This document shows positions 42,947-55,619 of a stretch of 64,000 nt of DNA, in pieces; within the stretch, counting starts at the first letter, position 1; each line of letters opens with the position of its first letter. Position numbers and translations under genes: made by a program. Location of the stretch: contig JAUCEF010000014.1 of NCBI GenBank assembly GCA_033558025.1, positions 1,054,001 through 1,118,000 on the forward strand, given 5' to 3'. This DNA comes from Phytophthora sp. 'mugwort' (lineage: Eukaryota > Oomycota > Peronosporomycetes > Peronosporales > Peronosporaceae). Below the pieces are notes generated by a model. It ran no database searches and was not told the origin of the DNA. It worked only from the letters and a program-made list of their open reading frames with translations.

Positions 42947-44068
42947 GCCTGAAGGACTTGGCTTCACGCCACCGAACGTTGGCTCGCATTGCTGTATACC
43001 TCTTGGCGAAAGAAGATCAGTCCGACACAATCGTGGGAAACGCTAATGCGATCGAAACGCTTCGAGAGCGCGTTCGTGCGGTTGTGACTCGACTAGGCGG
43101 AATTCTAGTGGATAGCCTATCGGAACGGTTCGCTTCATTGGTCGAGGAGATGTTTAAGGAACGAGCTGAGTTGATCCAGAACAAAGTACGGACTCGGCTC
43201 GCAAAGTGCGAAGGCAACCAGCCTCTATCGACTCCGTCCGACCCGACGAGAGATGATCTTCATGTGACGTTCAACTTCTCTGTATCGGAAGGATTCTTGA
43301 AGGTGTTCCCGGAACGCACTTCCGTCCAAGTCAGGGAGGATGACGCCCATGGGACGACTACGAGGTCAACGATACTATCTCGGGCAAGCGTGTCCGGCGA
43401 CTCGACCTGCGAGAAATGCCAGAAGTCGTCAAAGAACCCAAACAAGATAATCTTGTTCCGGACGGGAAGCGCGTGGTCAGCTCGGTCCATGACTTCCATG
43501 CGGTCTCGTTTGGATGTACCGATTGCACACCCGTCGAAATGCTGTTGGATTCTGGGGCTGTGGCGAGTTTGATGTTTTGGTGTCGTCCTTGGTGCTGTGA
43601 CGAATTGGTCAAGCGGACGCGCTGTTACGACCATACCAGAAGGCCTTGAATGGACCACGGGTCACAAGATAAGGATCAAGGGCGTGATTGACTTGCCGAT
43701 CCGGCTGGGTTGCGAAGAGAAACTACGATCGTTCGTAGTCGTTAATAATTTTCACGTGGACGCTGAACGGATACACTCAAAGCGTACCGGGCCGTGATCG
43801 GCCTAGACGAAACGTCGTAACCTTGAAAGGAACCGGGGAATCGTTCCAACTAGGGTCTCCTCGCGTGGAGACTGTGTACTCGTCGCGAACGTGCTCGACA
43901 GTACATCTTCGACCTGGTGGTCAGGCGTTAGTCGTGACTGATGTCCTAGGAGAATTTTCGAAAGAAACTACCGTTCTGGTGGAGGGCATTCTGGATCTGG
44001 ACGACACGATGAAAGTAGCCAGAACGCTTTGCACTATCCATGGCGGAAAGGTTTTTTTTTTTAATTAG
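42892..44068 (+). pseudogene. Ty3/gypsy copy 2 gag-pol linker and protease, frameshifted
   Basis: 42892-43572 is a helical charged region (ETLRERVRAVVTRLGGILVD). 43416-43649 carries the protease active site in PVEMLLDSGAVASLM (D-S-G). The following frames contain TGHKIRIKGVIDLPIRLG, then VTDVLGEFSKETTVLVEG, up to the N-terminal side of RT. Frame changes near 43560, 43640 and 43800 break the domain. Confidence 0.65.
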
Positions 44069-44581
44069 GAAGTCTGCAACGTTTGATCGGAGGACGTGGT
44101 AACTAAGGAAAGAACGCTAGTGGCGGTCGCCTCCGTCGTGTTCTCTACTGCGTTCCGGAACGGCGACATGCGTTCCGAGCGATCTACGGCAGAGTGCGGG
44201 GACGTTACTTCGGCTGGACGATCCGATGGGATCGATATCGTCTTCAGTAACGTGGCCGCTAGCACTGGCACCCCTACGCAACCCATGCCTGGATTGAAGG
44301 AAGCGTCCACGAAGGATTCGGAGATGACTTCGCGGATTCCAAGCTTGGCGAGGAACAGTGCGAGTTGATGCGTAGCCTACTTGGGGCGCCCCAAGACATG
44401 TTTGCCGAGACTTCTATGACTCCTGGCAGGACTTGCTGGAGGTTTCGATCGACACGGGGACGCATCCGCCCATTAAGCAGCTTCCGTATCGTGTCTCGAA
44501 GGCGGAAGGAGACATGATGGAAGCTGAAATCAGCAATATCTCGCGCTAGGACATATCCGACCTTCGACGAGCCTGGTCCTG

Positions 44582-45740
44582 ATGATTCGGAAACCGGATG
44601 GTGGTGTAAGATTCTGTATCGACTATCGTCGACTGAATGCTGTGACGATCAAGAACCGCTACCCCATGCCTCTCATCGATGATATTCTGGATGTGCTCGG
44701 GAACGCTAAGCTGTTTTCTACCATGGCCTCGGGTTACTGGAACGTACCCATGGCTGGAGATAGGGTGTGGACAAAACAGCGCTCACTTGTAAGTACGAAG
44801 TCAATGAATGGTTGGTCATGCTTTTTGGATTGTGTAAAGCTGTTCCGGCCTTCGAACGCCTCATGGAGAACGTTCTCTTGGATCTGAAGTGGCGTACGTG
44901 TTTGGTGTATCTTAACGATTGCGTCTTATTCAGCGAAGATTTCCCTACTTACCTGATACGGCTCAAGCAAGTCCTGGAACGCTTCAGGGCTGCGGGGTTT
45001 AAGCTTAAGATGAAGAAATGTAAGTGGGGACGCGACCAAGTAGCGTTCCTGAACCACATCGTTACTCCATCTGGTATCTTGCCTAATCCTGAGAAGGTAA
45101 AGTCCGTGAAGCACGTGCGTCAACCACACGATATTCACACCGTTCGGGCGCTCTTGGGCCTCACGATTTATTTCAGACGGTATATTCCTGAGTACGCTGC
45201 CATCTCACTTCCGATCGAACGCTTGGAGATGAAGGGCGTTCCGTTCTCGTGGAACGAGGACTGCAAATCAGTGTTCCTGCAGCTTAAGTGAAAGCTGGTG
45301 GAACTCCCTATCTTGATTTATCCAGATTTCTCTAAACGTTTCAAGCTCGACGTAGATTCTTCAAAGTTGGCCGTGGGTGCCTGCTTGATGCAAAGTGTAG
45401 ATGGACGCGACCGAGTGGTTGCCTACGCTAGCAAGCTATTTGGTTGGCTCGGAGAAGAACTGGATACAGGCAAGACGAAACGTCCGAGATCGAGTGTTGG
45501 GGGATAGTGTGGGCCACGAGAAAGCTCCGGTGTTACTTGGATCGGCAGAATTCGACCTGTTCACGGATCATTAGGCTCTGATATGGGTCTTCAGCGAAGG
45601 CAATCGGACCACCAACGCCAAACTGGCATGCTGAGCGATGGAACTCTCTCAGCTTCGATTGAAGGTCTTCCACAAGCCGGGCACTTCCATGGGTCACGTA
45701 GATGGGCTGTCATGGTTGTACCCTAAGACTATCAGTGCGC
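44582..45740 (+). pseudogene. Ty3/gypsy copy 2 reverse transcriptase and RNase H
   Basis: 44582-44887: IRKPDGGVRFCIDYRRLNAV, TIKNRYPMPLIDDILDVLGN, KLFSTMASGYWNVPM. Frame change, then 44767-45291: VMLFGLCKAVPAFERLMENV and the catalytic box CLVYLNDCVLFSED, i.e. Y-L-N-D where Y-x-D-D is required. Then KCKWGRDQVAFLNHIVTPSG and LLGLTIYFRRYIPEYA. RNase H starts LPILIYPDFSKRFKLDVDSS (45298) and ends with GTSMGHVDGLSWL near 45700. The loss of a catalytic Asp plus stops means no reverse transcription from this copy. Confidence 0.88.
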
Positions 45741-46139
45741 TAAGAATGGCGGATCTCCTGAACCAAGATGACTCCGAAGAACGCAGTTCTATCGTAGTCA
45801 GGGAGACAGGGACACTAGACGCTGGAAATGACGGAGAACGCACTGACATTCCGTCGTACGTCGAAGTGGAGGAGGACCCTGCCGGTCCCGAGAACGCTAA
45901 AGAGGAGGGCGTGAATGCCCTGCCATTGCCGCCTGTCGACGCTTTCGGACTCGACCGTTTTATCGAGGAACAGAAGCGGACGCCGTGGATACAAACGATG
46001 TTCGCGTTTCTGGAGCACGGAGCCTTAGCGTTGGACGCTCAGTTACGCGTTCGGACCCTATAAATGGCTCCCCACTATGGTACGGAACGGTATCCTAATG
46101 CGCAAGGTGCATCTAGGGCTCGAACAGGGGGGCAGCACG

Positions 46140-47364
46140 ATCTGTCACCGTTCCTGTGATCCCGCTCCTGCTGCCGTTTATCGAGACGATTTTACACTGT
46201 TACCATTCGGATGTCTTTGCCGCTCCCATCGATATGACTAAGACGTGGGATAAGGTAAGCAAACGCTTATTGGCAAGGATGGAAAGGCTACGCCACTGAA
46301 TACGTCCGATCTTGCACTGTGTGCGGAATCGTGGACGCGGTGGGACCACTAGGACTACACCTCGAGGCAACACGTATATTTTGATTTTCGCCGACTATTT
46401 TACGCGGTGGACCGAGGTGTTTCCCGTCGCTATGCTAGACACTATCACGTTTGTCAATGTGATGGTCGATGTATTATTTCACGTCACGGCGTTCCTGAAC
46501 GCCTGCTGAGCGACCATGGTCGAACTTCACCTCGGAACAAGCTAAGTCGTTTTACGAGCCTCTCGGATTAAGAAGCTATTTGGTGCCGCGTACCATCCGC
46601 AGACGCAAGGTCTGGTGGAACGATTCAATGTGACGCTAATTGGAATGATCAAGATGTTCGTGGGAGAAACACAGACGGATTGGGACCTATATCTGCCTCG
46701 TGTGCTCTTCGCTTATCGTACCTCCTATCATGAGGCCTTGGGGGACACGCCGTTCTTCAGCATATATGGCCGTGAGCCAGTGTTACCTTTGGACTTGGCC
46801 TTCTTGAACACAAATGATGAGAGGAGGAGTAATGAAGTGGCGGCGTACCGTTGGAAATACCTGTCCCTTCGGGACTGTCGGTGCGTGGTGGAACGTCAAC
46901 TACTCAAGGCTCAGGATCGTCATGCTCGACGTCTGGAAGATCAAATCGAAGTGAGTTTCGAGGAGGGAAAAGCTCTGTGGGTGTACCAGTATTTCAGTGC
47001 CCGACGGTACGAGCGAAAGACCAAGAAGACAGCGTTCTCCTGGAAGGGGCCGTACCGCGTCCTTGGAGAGGTGGCAGAGAACGCATACCGAATCGCAATA
47101 CCTAGCCATCCTGACCGGGCCGTGACTGTGAATGTCAATTGGCTGAAGCGGTTCCAAGGTCGATGGAGTCGCCCGCTCCTGAATGAAGTGCCTCTCGGTG
47201 TTGAGAGCCGACCGGACGCTGATGACGCCGGCCCGCTGGACATGGAAGACTTGCGGACCACCAGCTTCGTCGAACGTTTATCGATTGGGAACGAGGAAAC
47301 GGTATTTTCGGGTGTGTCGAGTCCTATTGAAGAAATACTAGCGAAACGCGTGAAATATCGCTAA
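46140..47364 (+). pseudogene. Ty3/gypsy copy 2 integrase with C-terminal domain
   Basis: The zinc-binding part is split over frames (LHCYHSDVFAAPIDMTKTWD, then ATEYVRSCTVCGI). The core has TYILIFADYFTRWTEVFPVA (first Asp), RLLSDHG (second Asp) and TQGLVERFNVTLIGMIKMFV (Glu, 46600 onward). The 46615-47364 frame stays open for 249 codons: RVLFAYRTSYHEALGDTPFF, then a positively charged C-terminal domain with KTAFSWKGPYRVLGEVAENA. Frameshifts in the first half inactivate it. Confidence 0.85.
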
Positions 47365-49259
47365 GAGGAGTACCTAGTACTCACGGCTTCGTACGAGACG
47401 GCTTGGCGTCCGACAGCTTCTTTACTGCCCGACTTTGGGGCTCTAATTACTGCTTTTAAAACGAAGAACACCAAGAGAACGGAGGGCCCGAGTTGAGACG
47501 CAGTGCGAGGTTGTGGATGCCAACGCTGCTGTTGATGAAGACGAAATTATTTTCTAGGTTGCCGAGGGCAACTACTACATTCGGCTGTGAACCGACGGAA
47601 ACGTTCCGAGCGAATCGCTCGAGCTTGAATATTTTGCATTGGTACGCAGGACGAAGGTCGCGCCTGTTGCGATTGAATTGAAGCACGATGGACGCTGTGC
47701 TGGTATATGTCAACGCTGCGGAAGCGTGCTCTCAAAAACTAACAGAAAAATGGTGAAAATGATTGTTATCACTATGAAGAACGATGCTACTCCCGATCAC
47801 TTGGAGGGCGTGACCTTGGCAGGTGTCGCGGGCTTGATAGACGTGACGACTGACTTCGTCTCTGTCAAGGACGAAGGATCCTGACGCGTCACTTTCGTCG
47901 TTGGCGTTGGCATTACGTGTCGTCGCCCTCTTCGTCACTGGACTCTGCGACGAAGTTCTTGGACTTGTTCGAGAGTACCTGTTACGGGCTCCAGTTGGGC
48001 GTGGTGTGTTCTTGGTAAGCCTCTTCACGCATGTGTGGCGCGATTGCAGTGTCCTACGTTGGCGATTCTCCACATATTCGCGAGGCGAACGCAGCCACTA
48101 CCGTTCCGGTGGAACGCAGCAGCGCAAGTTTCCCGAGCGTCCCCGTCGAGCTTGCCCAGCGTCCGGAGGAACGCAGAGGAAGACGTCCGTCTAGTCGGGT
48201 AGAATGTCAAGCGACGGAGTGGGAGGGCAATGCGCCAGTTCATCCGGTGCTGGTTCAAGCTCGCATCTCCGCTCCAGAACCTAGTGCTGCCGTGGTGGTC
48301 CTGCCTGGTGTGCACCACGTGGCATAGAGCACGACGGCGTGGTATCGTGTTCCATCGAGTGAGGAGCATCACTTGATAACCCGAGGTGTTCGGTACCTTC
48401 AAGTACCTCTCCGGAGAGAAGACACGCCGCGCCTACAGACTCTCGGCAAGGTAAGGCCAGATGGGCGACGATGAAGACGGAAGTCAGGCCCTCGAAGCCC
48501 CGTGGAAGAGGTAGGAGGATGTCATGCTTACAGGTAAGGTCGGCACGATGCGGACGAGTGATGTTTGGAAGTCAGTCGTAAATCTTCCCAGTAACAACAA
48601 CAACAATAACAATAAGAAGAGAGAGTTATATTTAGTTCTTAAAGTGTTGTGCGTCCCTGCGTCCAAACGAACGCTTCGCCCTCCTGATCAACTTCCGTAC
48701 CCCTGATAACAACCCGCAGCTACTCGACCCCGAAGGAAAGGGAGGGTTGCGACAACAGAACCGTATGTTCTGTGATTAGTCACCCACAGGAAAGTGCACG
48801 TAAACATATGCACGTATGACCATCGGCATCCTGAAGTTCACGCACCGTATTTCAAAGGTTCTCTGCAACCACGGGTTGTTTGCAACAGGCCGTAAATACC
48901 TTGCCGGGCGACTAAATAGACAGAAGTGACACCCCTCCTCCAACCAGCCTTCATCCTCAGAATAGGCACTTCATTCGTGGTCTTGACAATCACAAGTTGT
49001 GGTCCATAACCGGCCAACATGAGGAAGTGATCATTATGGGTTAGTCCGAGCACTGCATGCAGAAGGTCGAGATCATTGATGAGAGCGGACAGAAGACGGT
49101 GGAGCAGGTGAAGGTGGTTGAGACCGCGTCTGACGAGGGGAAGCTTGTGATTCCTGAAGTCGAGCCTCCACGACCATTAGCGAAACTCATAAGAAAGCGT
49201 AATACATCTATTACAGCAATATTTTCGCTGACTTACATATTTAGCTCGCTTTCATTCTC
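47365..49259. other. 3' flank of gypsy copy 2 and spacer
   Basis: Decayed element sequence (NYYIRL, then ESLELEYFALVRRTK near 47560-47660) passes into unassigned DNA. An AAC/AAT run lies at 48590-48615. A small frame at 49057-49302 (VEIIDESGQKTVEQVKVVET) has coding-like composition but no family is recognised. No LTR pair was identified. Confidence 0.4.
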
Positions 49260-50831
49260 TTCCTCTTCCTTGCTCTCGTCCATACATGGCGGATCAATAT
49301 GAAAGGAGCCATCCTTCTCTCTTGGCCTATAGGAATAAGACCGGCCTTCACAAAACCCTTTCGGATCACGCCCCCGTCTATCTGATCCCAAGCTGTTACG
49401 ACGATAGAAGTAATAAGGCGGCGTCGCTCAGGTGCAGATGAACAGAAGTCGTTGGTCAGGTGATGCTTGACATAACGACTCCGGCAGTGGCTCTTGAAGG
49501 ACCTCATTACCTCGACGTCCATGGGCTGTGAAATGCCTGTTATGCCCGGTGGGATGAACTCAACCTCCGTGGAGAGGTCATCTTCGATCTTCGCTCGCAC
49601 ACTGACCATCTTATGGATTTTTAGACTGTCCAACAGGAGCAGCCGTGAAGACGTGACTGGCGGACGCCATGCCTATGAAAAAATAGTACGAAAGCTTAGG
49701 TTTAGCAATGAAGTTTTGTCATTTGGTGAAACATGTAGGCAGACGCACCTCGTCGATCCAGATCTGCATGATACGCTCGTCGCAGTATCCCTTCTTCTGA
49801 ACGGTAAGAATGACATTATTTATGTACAGAGGATGGGATTGTAGCTCTTCCTGCACTATGCCGTCTCGAGTCCCGCTAAGCACGATGACCGGGCATCGTT
49901 TACCCCTGTTGCAGAAGCACACAGGAAAATCGAGGCACGGAAAGACTTTTCCGACATCCCTACCAGACAAATACGTACGTGTTAGCATCCATTGATACAT
50001 ACAGTTTCAGTTTACTCACCTTGAAGAATGTCAACGTTGCAATCTCCGCAAAATGTGATGCTCTTGGTTGAATTCATAGCAATGTAATGGGTGTTTGATC
50101 CATATTGTAAATCTGGTCGTACTTGCTAGCACCAACCGTGTACGAAACGGCACTTGAGTGCTCAACTAATGCCTCATCGAGTTACCAAACGACGCAGCTA
50201 CTTCCTACAACGATACCATTGCACGGCAAAACGTTATATTTAGCAGAAGTGTAGAAATAAAATATATAACACACGCAACAAATATACCTCCAACTGGGTG
50301 CGTTGCTTCCTCCGCGGTGGGTTATGTGTCAAATTGAGAGCCTGTGGCGACGGCGAAAACGGCGTAGGTATTCCACTGCAGCAGCAGTGCTAGGCATAGC
50401 GAGAAAGCGCGATTCGAATCGGCCAGCCATGATCATCTAGCACTCGGTTGTTACACCTGCATGCAGCAAAAACAAATTACTTTAGAAAGTGGTAAGGTAA
50501 TATATAGAAATATTAGCTTGCACGCACACTTGGACCTATTCCGACGCATGTCCTTACCCACTCGTACAAACTAGCGATAATGAATAAATTAATCTCATAG
50601 AGCCAGCATAACGGTTCATGCAACAATGTACCGCTTCTCCATGGCTGGGAACGAGACCGGAGGTCCGCGTTTGATAAGTTTGGCGTATATTTTCCGTGGC
50701 CCCGCAGCTCTAATCGCATCTTCATTCTTTACCCACCTGAATAGAGTGACGCGGTTGATGCTGAAATCTTTTGCTAAAGCAGATGAAACCCTTTCTTTCT
50801 TAGCGCGCTCGATGGCTGCCATCTTCTGCAT
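49260..50831 (-). pseudogene. pogo/Tigger-like DDE_1 transposase, copy 2
   Basis: Reads right to left. The helix-turn-helix is at 50831-50616 (LAKDFSINRVTLFRWVKNED, then KLIKRGPPVSFPAMEKRY). Around 50440-50360 is MAGRFESRFLAMPSTAAAVE. The catalytic core begins KYDQIYNMDQTPITLL (first Asp, near 50100), continues VCFCNRGKRCPVIVLSGTRD and RIMQIWIDEVRLP (49719-50000), then LLLLDSLKIHKMVSVRAK (second Asp) and EFIPPGITGISQPMDVEVMR (third Asp, 49633-49450). Frame changes or introns separate the blocks. It is a different lineage from copy 1 at 11.2-12.3 kb (NMDQT against NMDES). Confidence 0.78.
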
Positions 50832-50859
50832 ATTAGGTGGGGTAAGCCTGCATTGACGG

Positions 50860-53460
50860 GCGGAGTACTTTCAAAATAACAAAGTCGACAAGCATACCGC
50901 GATTGCAACTGATGCAGCCACACATTTTGAGACGACCCGCAAAAAAAGCGCGCGAACTCGGAGCTTTAATTTCCCTATGTTTGAACTTTTTACCACTTTA
51001 TTCATTTTTACCAATAACTTGAAATGGACTTCTTACTCGGTTGCAGAGAATCTGTGGAGTACTTAAGTATTTATCAAGCATTAGACGTGTATTTGGTCGC
51101 TGGAGGCTGTATCAAATTTAATGCACTTATCCATGCGTCCAATTGCCGACTTCTTTTTAAGTTGGACCACACGAGGTAGGACGAATAAGCTTGGCTTTAC
51201 CAATGTCACGACGCCTATTAATATAACTGTGAGGTTACAAAAAGCGGTGCAGATAGAAAAAGGAGAGAACTGCGTACGTCGTTACTTTGCTTAAAGCTAA
51301 TAATGCTCGAGACCGAGAACTCATACAGAAATTGGACCAGCTGAAGAAGAAGTAGGTCGTTCAGAGGCAAGCGCGGAAGTTGATAACGTGCCACCGTTGA
51401 AATCGGGCTGGTGGCGAGACAGATGAGCTCTGCCGAAGAGCGAGCAAAGCAAGTCGAAAGCAGCGGCCAGACCGCTTATATGAATAAGATCGGAAGAGGA
51501 TGGATTCGATGCAGACGAGGAAATTGATAGTGTCAAGAGAGAATCATACTACAGATCTGCTAGTCATCGTAACCATCCGAATACGTGTACAGCGGAAGCA
51601 TTGATCTTTGCGTGTAATTAACGGCTCGTCGTAAGTAGATGTCCTCTGTACCAGGGAATCACCTCACCAGGAAAGTAAATATGGATCCGTGTCCTGGATG
51701 ACTTTGAAGTAAACGGCACCAAAATATATTATTACCCTATGGCACTATTATCTTCAGTTCACGTTGGGCAAATTGCTCCACTATCTCTTCCAAGCCGCTT
51801 TCAGCGAGATTTCGAGATTGCAATTCAATATTGTGCATCACTTTTGCCGTTGTTTGATAACTTCTTTTAAACAACATTATTAAAGGCTGGAGAAGTGTTT
51901 CTTGTGCTTATTTTTTGTCTTTGAAATGCAACTCCTTGAACTACCCCCTTCGTCCTCTTCACAAGCTGCTTCATGATAAACATTATACAGTGAGGACTCA
52001 CACCAAAACGAGCTACATGTTCTGCTCTCCTTCATTGGTGTTTATACATCAGTACTTCCGACATTATGATGCCAACATCGAAGTCCTCTGTTGGTTATCT
52101 GAAAATTCAATCAATCAATTAGTTTTCTTGTCTTGCCCCCTCACTTCGCTTGCGATAGGTCCGATAGAGCCGTGAGTTGCATACCTGTTCTTCTTTTCTT
52201 TAGCAGCTCAACTTGTCTGGACATGCACAGGGGTGGCCAAGAAAAAAGATGACTGTGCTTACTGGTATACCTCTGTCGGTAGCATCACTGTCGGGTCCTT
52301 CCGACGCCCTGGGCTTCGTTACTCATTTGGAAAGGGCATTAACCATTTAAAGCAGTGCGTAATAATGAGGTGTTCCCGGCCGCCATCGAGACACTAATTT
52401 CGTGGAAGTCGGCGAGACTGCGAGCTCAATGACCAACAGATCGCTGGTGAAGTGATTATCGGCACCAATTGGGGGAGCCGTCATCGTGCCAGCATTACGA
52501 ACCCAGTTCTGTGTCAGACGGTAAATGGTGATGTGCAATTTATCGGCGCAGACCTATGTTTCCTGAATGTCACAGTTCAAATGTGAGATGGGCACAAGCG
52601 CAGAAAGCCAGTACAAAAACATACCTCATGTCAATGTTGGACGGTAAGGGGCCAGTTGCGCTAAAAGCGATCATTTTTTTCTTCCAGTCCCTCTGCTGTA
52701 ATTTCCTAAATTTATACCATATATCTCTACTGTTTCACAGATAAAATACCATTTACATGGAATAATGTGTAGCGAAATGACTACCGAGAGAATTGTCTAT
52801 TCTCTGCACCCGCAAATCTTTTCCAAATCGAAGTGCATTCAAGCTAACGACGTCTGAAGTGATCGTTGTCAGTTTCGTCCAGTTTCAGTCGCTTTTTAAT
52901 TTAAGTGCGAAATGAACACTTCACCAATTTTTTTATTCAAGTCCAATACATTCTGTTTCCGCTAACCATTATACAAAACGTCAGGATCAATTACAGTACC
53001 GAGCTCGCATGGCCTGCATTGAATGTACCAAACCTTCCACCTCTGGCTTTCTCGTTGTTACAATGTAGGTGGTGTCAAATCCTGTGATTGATGCGAAGTT
53101 GAGACAAAGAACCAACGGCTCAGGTGACAGCTGCTTCGGATATTTGGTTGAACTTAAATCTATGAATGGGTAGAGGTGGAATTCTACCGACCATTGCAGT
53201 CATGATGTGTTCTCGGACTGTTATCACTCTTATCTAGATATATATCCTGATTTCATCATGATGTTATCGTCTCGGCGGGTGATTTAAGACTCCTAATTTA
53301 GGTGCCAACGCATTGACAGCGCCACAGTTGCTAGACTACCTGTACTTCGATAGAGATTCACCGATACCGAATTCATTAGCATTTCTTTCCGGCTGCGTTA
53401 TAGCTTTCTGATGTCTGCCAAAACGATAACTACAAGTACTAGCTAACACGCATGTGCATC
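50860..53460. other. Spacer, no supported gene
   Basis: AT-rich. A decayed coding-like stretch near 51290-51540 (ARDRELIQKLDQLKKK) and a minus-strand one near 52240-52540 (FHEISVSMAAGNTSLLRTAL) are too short and broken to name. No repeat boundaries seen. Confidence 0.4.
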
Positions 53461-54060
53461 CTATATCCATGCACAAATACTCGACGGTTCCACGAGCAAC
53501 CCGTCTTCTTTCGCGGGACTGAGATCTGGTACAAGCTTGCGAAGATGCTCTATATACGCTGCTTGCGCGCTGACCGCAGTTTGGAGTTTCTGATGCTCTC
53601 GTTCCGAATGGAGACGTTTTTCCTTCTGCCACATTCCTGCGGAAATCCAACTCGACATAATCGACACCGAGTCTGTTAAGTCCAAGGCTTGCCACTCTGC
53701 GACGTCATCCTGAAGCTGCTGCAGTTGTGCAGACAACTTCTTAACCTCGTTTTCCAGTGAGGCTCGCTCTCCGCGAAGTCTCTGTCTGTATCGGCGTTGA
53801 CGATTCCTCTCGGTCTCCCGTCTCCGTCTTTTCTTGCCGATAGATGACAGTGAGCTCTCTTTGCTGGAGCTGCTTGCAAAATCCGGATCTTGAATAACGG
53901 CGGTAGGTATAGAAGCCCACAAGGTCGGCAAGAATGAACCATCGGCGTCATGAAAGCAATCGATCAACAAGGCTGTCTCGAACACTGGACTTGGGGCAGT
54001 CATCTCGTAACAGTCCAGGAAGCCTGCAATATCGACCGACAACTCCATTTGAACCGCCAT
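53461..54060 (-). CDS. Short bZIP protein lacking the C-terminal domain (199 aa)
   Basis: Open from ATG 54060 (MAVQMELSVDIAGFLDCYEM) to a stop at 53461. An upstream non-ATG in-frame extension is ignored. Strong basic region and zipper: KKRRRRETERNRQRRYRQRL (76-95), with E84-x7-R92-x9-L102, then V106, L109, L113 and L116. The canonical Asn position is Glu; an Asn is present two residues later. A second helix (about 140-180, EREHQKLQTAVSAQAAYIEH) matches the paralogues, but the protein stops just after it, before the HSDETGW block. It may be a true short form or a truncated gene. TGACGTC lies 75 nt upstream of the ATG and a CCATTCC initiator-like motif about 30 nt upstream. Confidence 0.75.
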   Translation of the reverse strand: MAVQMELSVDIAGFLDCYEMTAPSPVFETALLIDCFHDADGSFLPTLWASIPTAVIQDPDFASSSSKESSLSSIGKKRRRRETERNRQRRYRQRLRGERASLENEVKKLSAQLQQLQDDVAEWQALDLTDSVSIMSSWISAGMWQKEKRLHSEREHQKLQTAVSAQAAYIEHLRKLVPDLSPAKEDGLLVEPSSICAWI

Positions 54061-54135
54061 AGTCTTTGTGGAGGAGTTGAACGTGTGAGGAATGGTGTGA
54101 TTCAAAATGTGACCATGAGTTCTCTCTCCTTGTTC

Positions 54136-54142
54136 GACGTCA
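54136..54142 (-). promoter_or_regulatory. CRE-like TGACGTC upstream of the short bZIP gene
   Basis: On the gene strand GTGACGTCGAAC. Exactly 75 nt separate TGACGTC from the ATG at 54060. The other short bZIP gene has the same motif at the same distance. Confidence 0.4.
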
Positions 54143-55234
54143 CATCTCTTTGCTCTTGCTAACAGCCTGTCGGCGATTTGCTTTTAGTGCAAATCGTGAC
54201 AGGCTCTTAGCCAGACTGAGATAGACGGCTTTGCCAATTTGATAGTGCGCCTTTGTTGTAGCATCGATACCGGCTGTCCGCCCCGTGCAGATTGATCTCT
54301 GGCGATTGTCGGCCACTGCCCGTGACTAAAGAGGAGAGTAAGCCCATCCCAGGTTTCGTGTCTGAATGCAGCAGCTGGCTTATAAGCTTGGCCCTGAGCC
54401 AGCCTAGTCTTACCTGAGTGTCTGATCACTAACGCAGAGTTATCGAAGCAGATGCTACAGCTAATCCGGCGTTGCCATTTGCATACGCCTCTGCGACGAA
54501 TCCGTTGATTCTCGTCCAGTTGTTAATGAAAATAGTCGAGCGACCATTATTGAGCCAACATCGCTCCGTTCGATAACACACACATTTTTGCTGCGCGCAA
54601 GTTCTCGGCTTTACCTGTGTATGCTCGTGTGCAGGTCCTTAGATCGTACTGTATAGTACACACTCCAAAAGCTACGGCGGGCCGGACTCCTCTTCTGGTC
54701 TGTATTTTGTTTGTTCGTTGAAGTCTGCAAATGGCAAAAACCTCCAGAGCTCAAACATGAATTCATTCAAGACATCTATCCCGACTTCTCGGCTTATAGT
54801 GTGCATCCTGCTCGGCTTATCCTGCGAGTATTCTGGTGTACCGGTGTTACACCAAACATAATGACGGCTATTAATAGAGCTCTAAGAATATATTCAGTTT
54901 TTCCACTGTCGTTGGCTAAGTCCACCTCACCAAAGTCACGTCGGTGACACAGTGGTTGGCAACTGTGTGGATAAAGTCTACTACGCTTATTAAATAGCAT
55001 GTATATAGCCTTATTGTTAGCCATTAGGTATAGTTGCAGGGGACAAGTCGTCCTACGTTGAGAGGATCCACCGCGCATCAAAAGAGCTTGAAGCACCTAA
55101 GCTCATCGTTATACCGGTATCATACTAGTACTTTTGTAGTTTACTTAAGTATTGTAAACCGACTGGATGCGAAAGCTGCAATATGATAGGATATTATCGT
55201 ATGTCCACTATACCGTATCGACCTCTCCTAAGCG
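54143..55234. other. Spacer, no gene seen
   Basis: Only short random open frames. Confidence 0.45.
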
Positions 55235-55317
55235 AAGTTTTTTTTCCTAAGGACGTTATATTATGACCAATAATAAAGTTTTTGGTCATAATATAACGTC
55301 CTTAGGAAAAAAAACTT
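55235..55317. repeat. Perfect 36-bp inverted repeat (foldback) with 11-nt loop
   Basis: Arms 55235-55270 and 55282-55317 are exact reverse complements, starting AAGTTTTTTTTCCTAAGGAC and ending TATTATGACCAA at the loop. No coding context. It could be a tiny foldback/MITE or a recent templated inversion. Confidence 0.92.
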
Positions 55318-55619
55318 ATTATAGGCTATTCTTGGCATTATTGAAAGCGCGGGGAAGACCTCACACAACAGAAACTGGCAGAAAAGCAGTACACTAGTTT
55401 CGCTGTCAAGTTCCGCTGTCGACTACACCCACAAAATCTCACTCGAATTCCTATCTGAAGGGCACACAGTAAAACGAATCGGTCGATGTAAGCGCAAATA
55501 GAGGCAGGTCCAAGTGGAAAAGCTTGCTGTCAAAGTTATACTGGTATTCAATAATGACATGGGGCATCTTAGTTACTAGTGGCCAAGCAACGGTTCTCGC
55601 TTACGACGCATATAGAATT

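Larger units (their letters stand above)
42371..47364 (+). mobile_element. Ty3/gypsy retrotransposon, copy 2 (gag-pol order intact, coding broken)
   Basis: All gypsy domains occur in order on the plus strand: gag (42371-42946), linker and protease (42892-44068), RT with RNase H (44582-45740) and integrase with C-terminal domain (46140-47364). RT before integrase places it in Ty3/gypsy. I could not define LTRs. Sequence after 47364 still looks element-derived (EIIF then VAEGNYYIRL near 47550). About ten stops or frameshifts lie across the length. Confidence 0.85.

Noticed and set aside
48838..49302. Two small opposing frames of 71 and 81 codons
   Set aside because: Coding-like composition in short stretches only; no family recognised.
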